Virus record (IMG/VR): IMGVR_UViG_3300034685_000271
Span: 1-32,615 of that record
Length of the DNA: 32,615 bases
Strand: one strand, 5' to 3'
DNA from: a virus
The translations under genes were made by a program, and so were the position numbers. The notes under the pieces are model-generated. The model was given only the letters and a program-made list of their open reading frames with translations. It ran no database searches and was not told the DNA's origin. Of the stretch, positions 5,464 to 12,578 are shown piece after piece; the stretch's first letter is position 1; each line of letters begins with the position of its first letter.

Positions 5464-5931
5464 ATGATGAGGAGTTTCAAGATTGAGAATGGTGCACTTG
5501 TGGAGGTACCGATTTTTGAAGAACACAAAAGAGGGAAAAACTGGATGGCAAAGATTTCTTTCGATCCGAGGTCTCCGGCAGGATTGAGCAGAGAGTTCAT
5601 GGTTCGTGCAAGAGGCAAATACTTTTATATGGTTGAGGGGCTGAAAGTTGGGGACGCAATTGAGTTTGGAGCCGATTACTATACAACATCTAGAAAAAGA
5701 CACACAAACAGAGTTTACGCAGCTGTTGTTGCATTAACATCTACAGAATTAACTCTCGAATTATACAGCACATCTAGCGAAGCAATTGAGGCAGCAAAGA
5801 AGATAAAAGAAACAGCAGAAAATGCAGAAGAAGTTGAAGCACCAAGCGAGCTGGAAAGGTTTTCTGATGCAGAATTGATCGCTGAACTTGAAAGAAGAGG
5901 CTATAAAATAATAAAGGAGGAGAAATTATGA
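5464..5931 (+). CDS. Hypothetical early protein
   Basis: I do not recognise this 155-aa protein. The first two thirds look like a compact beta-rich domain with many basic and aromatic residues (MVRARGKYFYM, YYTTSRKRHTNR). It is followed by an acidic helical linker and a C-terminal helix pair ending SDAELIAELERRGYKI, which resembles a small SAP/LEM-like end. No TM or signal peptide. The start is ATG 5464 (or 5467) because GGGAGGGG precedes it; an in-frame ATG at 5449 lies before that RBS. It is the first gene after the extended -10 promoter and overlaps the next gene by ATGA. Confidence 0.75.
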   Translation: MMRSFKIENGALVEVPIFEEHKRGKNWMAKISFDPRSPAGLSREFMVRARGKYFYMVEGLKVGDAIEFGADYYTTSRKRHTNRVYAAVVALTSTELTLELYSTSSEAIEAAKKIKETAENAEEVEAPSELERFSDAELIAELERRGYKIIKEEKL

Positions 5932-6380
5932 GCTTTTTAAAGAATGAATTTGAATTGTATAAAAATTTATTTGGAAAATATAAATTAAATATTGAATTAT
6001 TAAAGAGGATTCCTAATGGAAAAGCTTTGAAGTTAGGAGATGTTTTTGCGATATATGGTGACATTATAGTGTATGGAATTGTTGTTGAAAAAAGTGGGGA
6101 TTTAGCCGAATGCGTTGTGCTTTCTCCAGATGTTTTTCTAAGTAGCTCAAAGGCTTTAAAAATAAAAATAAATCATTTAGTTGATTATGTTTACGTGACA
6201 CATGTATACTTTTATATCAAGGATAATTTTGCACAAAATTATTGTCAAGTCATTATAAATATAAAAGAAGATATCAACAAAATTGCTGAAAATGTTGAAG
6301 AATTAGATGAGGAAATCTATACAGGACCAAGAAAAAAATATTTCGATCTATTAATTAAACAATTAAGAAAATTATATTAA
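5928..6380 (+). CDS. Hypothetical protein
   Basis: This 150-aa protein is unrecognised. It has a helical N-terminus, a beta-rich centre (LGDVFAIYGDIIVYGIVVEK) and a charged helical C-terminus with an acidic EELDEEIY stretch. It is translationally coupled to the upstream gene through an ATGA overlap, with AAGGAGGAG before the start. Early-region position suggests a host-interaction or regulatory role, but nothing in the sequence shows it. Confidence 0.75.
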   Translation: MSFLKNEFELYKNLFGKYKLNIELLKRIPNGKALKLGDVFAIYGDIIVYGIVVEKSGDLAECVVLSPDVFLSSSKALKIKINHLVDYVYVTHVYFYIKDNFAQNYCQVIINIKEDINKIAENVEELDEEIYTGPRKKYFDLLIKQLRKLY

Positions 6381-6403
6381 AAAAAATAAAGTGAGGTGAT
6401 ATA

Positions 6404-6691
6404 ATGGTAAAAAAGAATTTGGTGAAATTGGCAAAGTTTCTAAGAAAAAGGGCTAAGGGCGGGGGGGTTAAATTAACACTCCCCCAATCTAAAACTCTCG
6501 CGAGGATTATAACTCGCAGAGGGCGTTGGCGGAGAGGTTTTGGGGTAACAGACTTTGTTGCAATCGGGCTCTCCCAGGGCGATGCAACAAAGTTATGGTT
6601 GTTGCTTTTGGACCAGGACGACCCAAATGCCTGGGATTCCTGGGGGCTCAAACAAGATATTCTCAAAATTGTGTTCAAATTAAATCTTTAA
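6404..6691 (+). CDS. Hypothetical small basic protein
   Basis: The 95-aa protein is strongly basic in its first half (KKNLVKLAKFLRKRAKGGG; RRGRWRRGFG) and hydrophobic/acidic in the second (KLWLLLLDQDDPNAWDSWG). The basic half could bind nucleic acid. Local GC content in its central part is higher than in flanking genes, hinting at recent acquisition. GAGGTG lies before the ATG. I cannot name a family. Confidence 0.6.
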   Translation: MVKKNLVKLAKFLRKRAKGGGVKLTLPQSKTLARIITRRGRWRRGFGVTDFVAIGLSQGDATKLWLLLLDQDDPNAWDSWGLKQDILKIVFKLNL

Positions 6692-6713
6692 AATAATAGA
6701 GGAGGTGGTTTAC

Positions 6714-6932
6714 ATGGGTAGGAAAGCACAGGTTGTTTTACACATTAACGAGGATGTTATAGGAAGTTTTATACAAAAGTTTTTTGGTGGAGATCGCAAA
6801 AAAGGGATTGGTGTTTTGTCATTGCTTGTTGAGGATTACATTAAAGATTTTGTTCTTGGGAAGAAGGATATAAAAATAATGGTTCTTGACAAAGAAGGGG
6901 GTGATGAGCAGTATTTTGAACCAGAAAAATAG
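6714..6932 (+). CDS. Small protein, possibly ribbon-helix-helix-like
   Basis: The 72-aa protein begins with a short strand (KAQVVLHI) followed by two predicted helices, the order seen in ribbon-helix-helix DNA-binding proteins, then an acidic tail. No diagnostic motif confirms this. The ATG at 6714 is chosen over a GTG three codons earlier because GGAGGTGG sits 7 nt upstream. Confidence 0.6.
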   Translation: MGRKAQVVLHINEDVIGSFIQKFFGGDRKKGIGVLSLLVEDYIKDFVLGKKDIKIMVLDKEGGDEQYFEPEK

Positions 6933-6942
6933 GGTAATTTAC

Positions 6943-6972
6943 TTGAAACAAAAATCAGAATAATAGTATAGC
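6943..6972 (+). promoter_or_regulatory. Candidate promoter before the recombination genes
   Basis: TTGAAA (6943-6948), 18-bp spacer, TATAGC (6967-6972). The predicted start site is at about 6979, next to an ATG at 6980. Moderate match only. Confidence 0.35.
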
Positions 6973-6979
6973 ACAATTC

Positions 6980-7090
6980 ATGGAGAATTTCAAGAAAATT
7001 AGGTACAAATTCTCGCGAGAGATCCGATATGAAGCCGCAAAAGTATCAGGAAGAGCATTGAATCATATTAGTCAGGAGGTGAAAGCATGA
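6980..7090 (+). CDS. Possible 36-aa basic peptide coupled to the YqaJ gene
   Basis: A short open frame encodes a basic 36-residue peptide (MENFKKIRYKFSREIRYEAA...). Its stop overlaps the next ATG as ATGA, the usual sign of translational coupling, and it contains a TCTCGCGAGA palindrome. It has no ribosome site; the ATG would lie about one base after the predicted transcription start, so it could only be translated leaderless. It may be spurious. Confidence 0.35.
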   Translation: MENFKKIRYKFSREIRYEAAKVSGRALNHISQEVKA

Positions 7091-8016
7091 GAATTTCCAC
7101 AACCAAAATGACGTATGAAGAATGGAAACAACAACGACGAAAAGGAATTGGGGGGTCTGATGCAGCTGCTGCCTTAGGATTATCCAGATGGAAAAGTCCT
7201 TTGAGATTATACCTTGAAAAAATCGGGGAAATTAAAAGCGATGTAGATACAGAAGCAGCATACTGGGGAAACATTCTTGAAGACATAGTTGCAAAAGAAT
7301 TTGAAAAAAGAACAGGTAAAAAAACACAAAGAGTTAATGCTATTCTAATCCATCCAGATCATGAATGGATGATAGCTAACATAGACAGAAAAGTTGTAGG
7401 TGAAAGTGCGATCCTGGAATGTAAAACTACTTCTACCTGGAATAAAGATGAATGGAAAGATGATGAAATCCCACAAGAATATATTATCCAGCTTCAACAC
7501 TATCTGGCAGTTACGGGATATGAAAAAGCATACATTGCAGTTCTAATAGGTGGAAATAAGTTTGTCTGGAAAGAGTTGGGAAGAGACGAAGAACTTATCA
7601 ACATGATCATTGAAGGAGAACAGAGATTCTGGGAAATGGTTGGAAACAGGACACCACCAGAACTTGATGGCAGCCAAGATGCTAATGCGATTCTGGAATA
7701 TCTCTATCCGAAGGCAGAGGAAGGAACTTCCATAGAACTTCCAGCATATGAATCGCTTGTAGATGAAATTGTATCACTCAATAAGCAAATAAAACAACTT
7801 GAGGAATTAAAAGCGGAAAAAGAAAACAAACTGAAAGAAGCAATAGGAGAGCATGAAACAGCTATTGTTGGAAAGTACAAAATCACCTGGAAAAATATCA
7901 CGTCCAATAGATTTGATAGTAGAACCTTTAAGAAAGAATATCCAGATTTATATGCGAAATTTGTTAAAACATCAACTTATAGAAGATTTTCAATTAAAGA
8001 AGATAGGAGGGGTTAA
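7087..8016 (+). CDS. YqaJ-type viral recombinase exonuclease
   Basis: The 309-aa protein shows the YqaJ/lambda-exonuclease (PDDEXK) pattern: GGSDAAAALG (22-31), WGNILED with E65, D100 in IANIDRK, and E111-x-K113 in ILECKT, then IPQEYIIQLQHYLAVTG. The C-terminal part is a coiled-coil extension. It would digest 5' strands of double-stranded DNA ends to give 3' overhangs for the annealase encoded next. AGGAGGTGAAAGC precedes the ATG. The recT start lies two bases after its stop. Confidence 0.93.
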   Translation: MRISTTKMTYEEWKQQRRKGIGGSDAAAALGLSRWKSPLRLYLEKIGEIKSDVDTEAAYWGNILEDIVAKEFEKRTGKKTQRVNAILIHPDHEWMIANIDRKVVGESAILECKTTSTWNKDEWKDDEIPQEYIIQLQHYLAVTGYEKAYIAVLIGGNKFVWKELGRDEELINMIIEGEQRFWEMVGNRTPPELDGSQDANAILEYLYPKAEEGTSIELPAYESLVDEIVSLNKQIKQLEELKAEKENKLKEAIGEHETAIVGKYKITWKNITSNRFDSRTFKKEYPDLYAKFVKTSTYRRFSIKEDRRG

Positions 8017-8017
8017 T

Positions 8018-8926
8018 ATGGCAAATGTTAACGAGGTTAAAAATAAGCTTGCTAAAAAAGAAGGGGCCAAGACTCCGAATCCCAAGTCCAATACAATTCG
8101 CACTCTTCTAGAACGGATGAAACCCGAACTTGCGAAGGTGCTCCCCAAACACCTCGAACCAGATCGAATTCTACGCATTGCATTAACAGAAATCAGGAGA
8201 AATCCCAAACTTCTGGATGCTTCACGAGAATCGCTGCTCGGTGCGGTCATGTTATCAGCGCAGCTTGGATTGGAGCCTGGCCCACTAGGTCACTGTTACC
8301 TTATACCATATTATAACTCAAAAACAAAATCATATGAAGTCCAATTCCAACTAGGATACAAAGGAATGTTAGATCTGGTAAGAAGATCAGGACAAATTGA
8401 AATGATTGACGCTCATGTAGTCTATGAAAATGATGAATTCGATTATCAATATGGATTAGAACCAAAGTTGTATCACAAGCCATCTTTAAAAACCAGAGGA
8501 AAGCCAATTGCAGTATATGCAATAGCAAAGTTTAAAGATAGAGGTTTTAGCTATCTTGTAATGTCAATTGAAGATATTGAGAAAATTAGAAAACGAAGTA
8601 AGACACCAGACAATGGTCCGTGGGTAACAGATTGGGAAGCAATGGCAAAAAAGACAGTTATCAAACAATTATGTAAGTACTTACCGCTTAGTATTGAAGT
8701 ACAAAGAAATATTGCGGTTGACGAAACAACAAAGAAAGTAAATGAAGATCTTGAATCACCTGATGAAATACTAGATCAACCAGATGAAACAGATTGGAAC
8801 ATTATCGATGTTGAACCAGAACAACAAGACAGTTCAGAACCAGAAGCAGAGAATAAAGAACAACAGCCAGAAGAAGAAAATCCCCAAGAACAAAAAGAAA
8901 TACCAAATCCATTCGTAAAAGAGTAG
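8018..8926 (+). CDS. recT: RecT single-strand annealing recombinase
   Basis: The 302-aa protein has the RecT family core: PDRILRIALTEIRRNPKLL, the AVMLSAQLGLEPGPLGHCYLIPY block and FQLGYKGMLDLVRRSG, followed by WVTDWEAMAKKTVIKQLCKYLPLS. A low-complexity acidic tail (E/Q/P-rich, about 245-302) may contact SSB or the exonuclease. It anneals complementary single strands made by the YqaJ nuclease. The start at 8018 has AGGAGGGG just upstream; the open frame extends back into yqaJ without an RBS. A strong terminator follows it. Confidence 0.95.
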   Translation: MANVNEVKNKLAKKEGAKTPNPKSNTIRTLLERMKPELAKVLPKHLEPDRILRIALTEIRRNPKLLDASRESLLGAVMLSAQLGLEPGPLGHCYLIPYYNSKTKSYEVQFQLGYKGMLDLVRRSGQIEMIDAHVVYENDEFDYQYGLEPKLYHKPSLKTRGKPIAVYAIAKFKDRGFSYLVMSIEDIEKIRKRSKTPDNGPWVTDWEAMAKKTVIKQLCKYLPLSIEVQRNIAVDETTKKVNEDLESPDEILDQPDETDWNIIDVEPEQQDSSEPEAENKEQQPEEENPQEQKEIPNPFVKE

Positions 8927-8930
8927 CTTG

Positions 8931-8960
8931 TTCCCTGCCCTTCTTGGGGCGGGGAATTTT
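8931..8960 (+). terminator. Intrinsic terminator after recT
   Basis: TTCCCTGCCC (8931-8940) pairs with GGGCGGGGAA (8947-8956), 10 pairs including one G-T, followed by TTTT. It separates the recombination pair from the replication genes and may cause partial read-through. Confidence 0.8.
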
Positions 8961-8978
8961 ATAAAAGAGGTGAGAGCA

Positions 8979-9794
8979 ATGGATATATACAAGTTACTGG
9001 GGACTCTTTGGGGGGAGCATGAAAGGGCTCATTTAAACAAAAGTGCAATTGTTTTATATTTTAGGCTTATATATGAAGCTAACAAAAGCTTCTGGAAAGG
9101 CCCACTTACGCTCTCCTGGGAGTACCTGGGGCGAGTTCTGGGGTTCTCTCCTGAAACTCTGGGACGAGCTATAAGCGATTTAAAAAGTAGGGGATTGATC
9201 ACATACGAAAGGAAAGGAAGACACTCAGCTTTCTGGTTCCCACAGCTTGACTTCGATAATCGAAGTGAAAACAGTAGTGAAAAAAACAATTACTTCGATA
9301 ATCGAAGCAGAAACCGAAGTGAAAATCGAAGTGAAAACCGAAGTGATTATATATATAATAATAATAATAATATAAATAATAATATATTAATACAAGAAGA
9401 CAATAAAAAAAGTAATATAGAATTCCCTAACGGGAATTCTGCAACACCTGTTGCGGATAACCCCCCGAAATGGTATCTCAACCTAGACGAACGAAAAAAA
9501 GCCATAGTTGATACATGGCGGACTCTAATTGGGCCCTTTGATCCGAAATGGTTGCCACTAGTAACAGAGACCCTGCGTGAATGTTATCCAGCGCAAATTA
9601 AGAATGCAATTGTGACACTTGCAAAAACAAAAGCAGATATCATGGCCGAGCAGGGTTTTGAGTATGTCGTCGAGCCTTTGCTTAAGGGGGTATTTGGTAA
9701 ACGCTCCAAAAAGAAAAAGAAAACTCCTACAGGATTTGCCAGTAAACTTTCCGGATTAAAACAATTTCTGGAAGAAGGTGAAGAAAGTGCTTAG
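8979..9794 (+). CDS. Winged-helix replication initiator containing the likely origin
   Basis: The 271-aa protein begins with a winged helix-turn-helix (about residues 20-85: LTLSWEYLGRVLGFSPETLGRAI...GLITYERKGRHSAFWF) like phage replisome-organiser proteins. The middle is low complexity (NRSE repeats, then Asn-rich). A C-terminal helical domain (about 155-250) follows with a basic KKKKK patch. The DNA encoding the middle holds 12-bp iterons plus an AT-only tract, the layout of origins embedded in initiator genes such as lambda O. It should bind the iterons and recruit the helicase through the neighbouring loader. The start is ATG 8979 after AGAGGTGAGAGC. Confidence 0.82.
   Translation: MDIYKLLGTLWGEHERAHLNKSAIVLYFRLIYEANKSFWKGPLTLSWEYLGRVLGFSPETLGRAISDLKSRGLITYERKGRHSAFWFPQLDFDNRSENSSEKNNYFDNRSRNRSENRSENRSDYIYNNNNNINNNILIQEDNKKSNIEFPNGNSATPVADNPPKWYLNLDERKKAIVDTWRTLIGPFDPKWLPLVTETLRECYPAQIKNAIVTLAKTKADIMAEQGFEYVVEPLLKGVFGKRSKKKKKTPTGFASKLSGLKQFLEEGEESA
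9250..9350. repeat. Origin iterons: 12-bp CGAAGTGAAAAY-type repeats
   Basis: Copies begin at 9261, 9273 (degenerate), 9303, 9315, 9327 and 9339, all in 12-bp phase in the right-hand cluster and encoding NRSR/NRSE/NRSD. Two palindromes, ACTTCGAT-A-ATCGAAGT (9250-9266) and ACTTCGAT-A-ATCGAAGC (9292-9308), present the same core in both orientations. These are probable initiator-binding sites. Confidence 0.75.
9346..9392. other. AT-rich unwinding element of the putative origin
   Basis: About 47 bases made only of A and T, mostly TA/ATA/AAT steps, directly beside the last iteron. This is the expected position of a duplex-unwinding element. It encodes an Asn/Ile-rich linker of the initiator. Confidence 0.65.
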
Positions 9795-10365
9795 TAAAAG
9801 AACTTTCGCCGCGGGAATTGCATTGCTCGCGAGCGTATACGAAAAGCTCGAGCGAATCACGACGGATAAATTCCTAAGCGAGCAATGGTATAGAATGCTT
9901 TCCGATTTAACAGATGAGCAATTTAAATATGCAATAGAAGTTATCGTGAAAACTAGCAAGTTCGCTCCAACCATTTCTGAAATACGAGAAAAAGCTATAG
10001 AATTTAACCACCAGGCGGAATTAACCGCCGAAGAAGCCTGGGCTCTTGTGTATTTAGATGTACACAAGAAAGGCTATTACAACGAGCCGCAGTATCAAGA
10101 TTGGAAGCTTGAAGCGGCCAAAAATGCTATAGGCTGGTCGACGCTATGTGACATGAAAGATAGCGAAAAAGGAGTTATACGAGCCCATTTTATGAGAATT
10201 TACGATAGTTTGAAAACCAGGGAAAAAACAGCGGAAACAATCCAAAACCCGAAAATGCAGCAGCTTATTTCCATGTTAGCTGGAACACTCGCTCCAAAGT
10301 CTTCCCAGCCGGCGATTGAAGCTAATAAAATAAAAGAGCTTGAGGACAAAAAAGGAGGGAAATAA
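9778..10365 (+). CDS. Replicative helicase loader, G39P-like
   Basis: The 195-aa protein has an N-terminal helical domain (about residues 10-75) with the pattern of SPP1 G39P and related loaders/inhibitors: LSEQWYRMLSDLTDEQF, then VKTSKFAPTISEIREKA. G39P-type proteins deliver the DnaB-family helicase to the initiator-bound origin. No helicase gene is in this window, so the target would be the host helicase. The start is uncertain: GTG 9778 or GTG 9787 (GGTGA 4 nt upstream favours the latter). It overlaps the initiator gene and its last base is shared with the SSB start. Confidence 0.75.
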   Translation: MKKVLSKRTFAAGIALLASVYEKLERITTDKFLSEQWYRMLSDLTDEQFKYAIEVIVKTSKFAPTISEIREKAIEFNHQAELTAEEAWALVYLDVHKKGYYNEPQYQDWKLEAAKNAIGWSTLCDMKDSEKGVIRAHFMRIYDSLKTREKTAETIQNPKMQQLISMLAGTLAPKSSQPAIEANKIKELEDKKGGK

Positions 10366-10697
10366 TGCCAAGTTACGCAAAAACTATTATAATGGGGCAT
10401 GTAGGAACTATAAAAGCAAATTACACACAAACAGGAAAGAAAATAACCAGTTTTACGGTAGCGGTTAACAGAAAATTTAACGGTGATGAAGAAACAGATT
10501 GGTTTAATGTTTCAACAGTGTTTGATTGGGTAGAAGACAAGATTCAGAAAGGCGACCTTGTTCTGGTTGAAGGGGTACCACAATCAAGGAAATATCAAGG
10601 CACGGTATATTACACAATTTGGGCTGACAATATTAAGTTGATAAAGAAACCAAACAAACAAGGTGCCATAGAAGAACTTGATGAACCACCATTCTAA
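10365..10697 (+). CDS. ssb: Single-stranded DNA-binding protein
   Basis: The 110-aa OB-fold protein has the SSB pattern (GHVGTIKANYTQTGKKITSFTVAVNRK, then GDLVLVEGVPQSRKYQGTVYYTIWADNIKLI) and the acidic, Phe-ended tail DEPPF that recruits partner proteins. It is shorter than host SSBs because the linker is reduced. AAAGGAGGG precedes the ATG, which overlaps the previous stop. It serves replication and RecT-mediated annealing. Confidence 0.93.
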   Translation: MPSYAKTIIMGHVGTIKANYTQTGKKITSFTVAVNRKFNGDEETDWFNVSTVFDWVEDKIQKGDLVLVEGVPQSRKYQGTVYYTIWADNIKLIKKPNKQGAIEELDEPPF

Positions 10698-10710
10698 GGG
10701 GGGATTGTAA

Positions 10711-10983
10711 ATGCGCTGGTATGTGCTTACAAAAGGGAAACAAGTATTGCGTCGCGAAAGAACTTTTGATGATGCCATGTTTTATGCTTATACTCACTAT
10801 GCGAAAAAGACGAACCCGTATAAATACCTGTACGTCGTAAGTGAAAAAGACTACAACGCAAAGAATTGGGAGGCGGTAATAGAGGTCAACGATAGAGATT
10901 TTATCCTTAAAAATGGAAAAGTGGTTAGGAGGGAGAATAGTCAACTACCCACCGCTTGTAGAAAAGGAGGAACGATTACATGA
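10711..10983 (+). CDS. Hypothetical protein with repeat-derived C-terminus
   Basis: The 90-aa soluble protein is unrecognised; residues 1-70 look like a small alpha/beta domain (WYVLTKGKQVLRRERTFDDA, then YLYVVSEKDYNAKNWEAVIEV). The last 16 residues are encoded by the copy of the GTCAACTACCCACC element at 10940 and read like a random extension, so the original stop may have been lost when that sequence arrived. It overlaps the next gene by ATGA. Confidence 0.65.
   Translation: MRWYVLTKGKQVLRRERTFDDAMFYAYTHYAKKTNPYKYLYVVSEKDYNAKNWEAVIEVNDRDFILKNGKVVRRENSQLPTACRKGGTIT
10940..10970 (+). repeat. Second, partial copy of the GTCAACTACCCACC element
   Basis: 31 bases matching 5057-5087 at 25 positions, the first 14 exactly. 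Only the 5' part is present: the closing TAGTTGAC arm and the second hairpin are missing. Its final AAGGAGG lies 10-15 nt upstream of the next ATG and serves as that gene's ribosome site. Confidence 0.5.
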
Positions 10984-11213
10984 AATTTAAAATTGAAACT
11001 GAGCGAAGGAAGAATTTCTTTGAAAAAACAATTACTATAGGCATTACTATAGGCAGAATTGAAATTACATTTTTGTGGAGAAGTCGTAAAAGTATTTTGG
11101 GCAGGTTTGGTGGTGGTTGGAATTGGAACTTAGGCTTTCAAGCTGGTGGTAATACTCTTATTCTGAACTTATTGGTATTTTCAATTATATTTGCTTTTTT
11201 AAGAAAGGAGTGA
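10980..11213 (+). CDS. Conserved-type small phage protein with GGGWNW motif
   Basis: The 77-aa protein has alternating strands, the GRFGGGWNWNLGFQAGG block at about residues 42-58 and a hydrophobic end (TLILNLLVFSIIFAFL). Small proteins with this GGGWxWxLG-type motif are familiar from many phage and prophage replication regions, always without assigned function. The C-terminal segment could insert in a membrane. AAGGAGG is supplied by the partial repeat upstream. Confidence 0.7.
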   Translation: MKFKIETERRKNFFEKTITIGITIGRIEITFLWRSRKSILGRFGGGWNWNLGFQAGGNTLILNLLVFSIIFAFLRKE

Positions 11214-11217
11214 TAAC

Positions 11218-11469
11218 ATGTGGATAATTGCGTTGTTGATTATAATAACGATTTTCTACATGGCAATGTTAGATGTAGCCGCAAGAGCAGATGAAGAAGC
11301 AGAAAGGGAAAGACAAAAGGTTGAGTTAAGAGGAATTTACGTAGAGCCCAAACGAAAGAGAAAGCATAAATCAGTTGGTGAAAAGATACTTGAAAATTAT
11401 GAAAGAAAGAAGGGGGAAAAGTGGGAAAAAGCCAAAGAAGAAAAGGATACAGGGGCGAAAATCAGTTAG
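11218..11469 (+). CDS. Small single-pass membrane protein
   Basis: The 83-aa protein starts with a hydrophobic helix (residues 1-18, MWIIALLIIITIFYMAML) followed by a long, highly charged, Lys/Glu-rich helical tail that would lie in the cytoplasm. No family recognised. AAAGGAG precedes the ATG. Its 3' end overlaps the resolvase-like gene by 49 nt. Confidence 0.6.
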   Translation: MWIIALLIIITIFYMAMLDVAARADEEAERERQKVELRGIYVEPKRKRKHKSVGEKILENYERKKGEKWEKAKEEKDTGAKIS

Positions 11470-11747
11470 TAAACTACTTCAAACAATACAATCTCACAGT
11501 CAAAAGAATTCCACTTTCTGGAGCAACTGAATATAAAAAGGGAGATATTGAAGTGGAAGGATACACAGGCGAGGTAAAACTTAGAAAAAACGGTTTCAAA
11601 GAACTATACAAATGGCTGGAAAACGCAGATATTTTATTTCTTAAAGCCGACAGGAAAGAATATCTTGCAGTTATGCCTGTAGGCTTGTTTAAAGATTTAT
11701 TACTTACACTAAAGAAGGAGGAATTAAAATGTGGGTCCAAGGAATAA
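11421..11747 (+). CDS. Holliday-junction-resolvase-like PDDEXK nuclease
   Basis: The 108-aa protein follows the small phage/archaeal resolvase pattern: basic RRKGYRGENQLVNYF with E13 near the N-terminus, KRIPLSGATEYKKGDIEVEG (D42), then EVK (E51, K53), and a WLENADILFLKADRKEYLAVMP block typical of the family. It would resolve branched replication or recombination intermediates before packaging. GTG start after AAGGGGGAAAA. It lies downstream of the recombination and SSB genes, consistent with this role. Confidence 0.78.
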   Translation: MGKSQRRKGYRGENQLVNYFKQYNLTVKRIPLSGATEYKKGDIEVEGYTGEVKLRKNGFKELYKWLENADILFLKADRKEYLAVMPVGLFKDLLLTLKKEELKCGSKE

Positions 11748-11926
11748 CATTAAAAAACAAGCACAAAGTTTTGGCTTATCTTAGAGAATTGTCAAAAATT
11801 AACTTTAACGAAGTTACTATAATCGTAAAGGGGGAAAGTGAATATGAAAAACACCAAAGATTACTCGATAGGATTGCTGGACAAAAAAGCGGTAATAAGC
11901 ACAGAAAATTTAGACACCGCGATTAA
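11729..11926 (+). CDS. Hypothetical small basic protein
   Basis: The 65-aa protein has an N-terminal strand, a helix, a second strand (EVTIIVKG) and a strongly basic end (SGNKHRKFRHRD). AAGGAGG precedes the ATG. It overlaps the genes on both sides (19 and 83 nt). Unknown function. Confidence 0.5.
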   Translation: MWVQGITLKNKHKVLAYLRELSKINFNEVTIIVKGESEYEKHQRLLDRIAGQKSGNKHRKFRHRD

Positions 11927-12068
11927 ACTTTTGCTTAAACTCCAGTTACCAACTTATATTCGCGAGGATGAAGAAAATGTGATTGATATAAGGTCAATCA
12001 AAGATTTGATAATAACGATCCAATTGGTGGGGGATATCCAGCGCATAAAACTAAAAGACTGGAAATAA
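11844..12068 (+). CDS. Hypothetical protein
   Basis: The 74-aa protein is unrecognised. It reads as two strand-helix units (DYSIGLLDKKAVIST ... AIKLLLKL; NVIDIRSIKDLIITIQLV). ATG 11844 is preferred to GTG 11838 because AAAGGGGG lies 9 nt upstream. It overlaps the previous gene by 83 nt in another frame, an unusually deep overlap that makes the pair less certain. Confidence 0.55.
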   Translation: MKNTKDYSIGLLDKKAVISTENLDTAIKLLLKLQLPTYIREDEENVIDIRSIKDLIITIQLVGDIQRIKLKDWK

Positions 12069-12083
12069 TTGGAGGGGGTGCTA

Positions 12084-12563
12084 ATGTCGACTACGAATTA
12101 CGTAATAGAAGAATTACAGCGGTATAAAGGATATTGGCAGGGCGTTTTGGATAAGAAAGTACACCTGGATTTTAAGGATGGAGAAATCCAAGTGCTAATC
12201 GCCCTGCCGTCTGGAACTGTGGTTTTCAATAAACAATCAAGATCTTCAGCAAAAATATTCGATGAATCAATTATTGTCAAGAAACAAAGAATGTGGCACA
12301 AGATCATGCAAATAGAACGGTGGTTGGAGAACTTATCAAAACGTGAGAGGGAGGCGATATTCTGGAGATTTATTCAACATGATTTCGAACCAGCACCATA
12401 TTATCAGCAGCATAATCTGGTTTTGAAATGGAGAACACTTTCGTGGGAAGAGATCGCAAAAAAAATGGGAATATCAAAAACCGGGGTCTATTATTTAACT
12501 CAGGCGGGGTTGGAAAAAATTGCTCAGCTGGAAGAAGCACTTGACATTACTGAACGAAAATGA
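12084..12563 (+). CDS. Sigma-region-4/ArpU-like late transcription regulator
   Basis: The 159-aa protein ends in a sigma-70-region-4-like helix-turn-helix: LSKREREAIFWRFI followed by LSWEEIAKKMGISKTGVYYLTQAGLEKI (about residues 85-150). The N-terminal half has the helical build of ArpU/RinA-type phage late regulators. It sits as the last gene of the early block, exactly where such activators lie, with a perfect promoter beginning in its last codons. It probably switches on the packaging-structure-lysis operon. GGAGGGGG precedes ATG 12084. Confidence 0.75.
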   Translation: MSTTNYVIEELQRYKGYWQGVLDKKVHLDFKDGEIQVLIALPSGTVVFNKQSRSSAKIFDESIIVKKQRMWHKIMQIERWLENLSKREREAIFWRFIQHDFEPAPYYQQHNLVLKWRTLSWEEIAKKMGISKTGVYYLTQAGLEKIAQLEEALDITERK

Positions 12564-12569
12564 TATAAT
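12541..12569 (+). promoter_or_regulatory. Consensus sigma70 promoter for the late block
   Basis: TTGACA (12541-12546), 17-bp spacer, TATAAT (12564-12569), with TG one base before the -10. Both hexamers are perfect, the best promoter in the window. It begins inside the last codons of the late-regulator gene and points at the packaging genes. Confidence 0.88.
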
Positions 12570-12578
12570 TTTTGTAAG

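Noticed and set aside
9250-9350. CRISPR-like or other spaced repeat array
   Set aside because: Units are 12 bp, contiguous and in frame with no spacers; they fit origin iterons.
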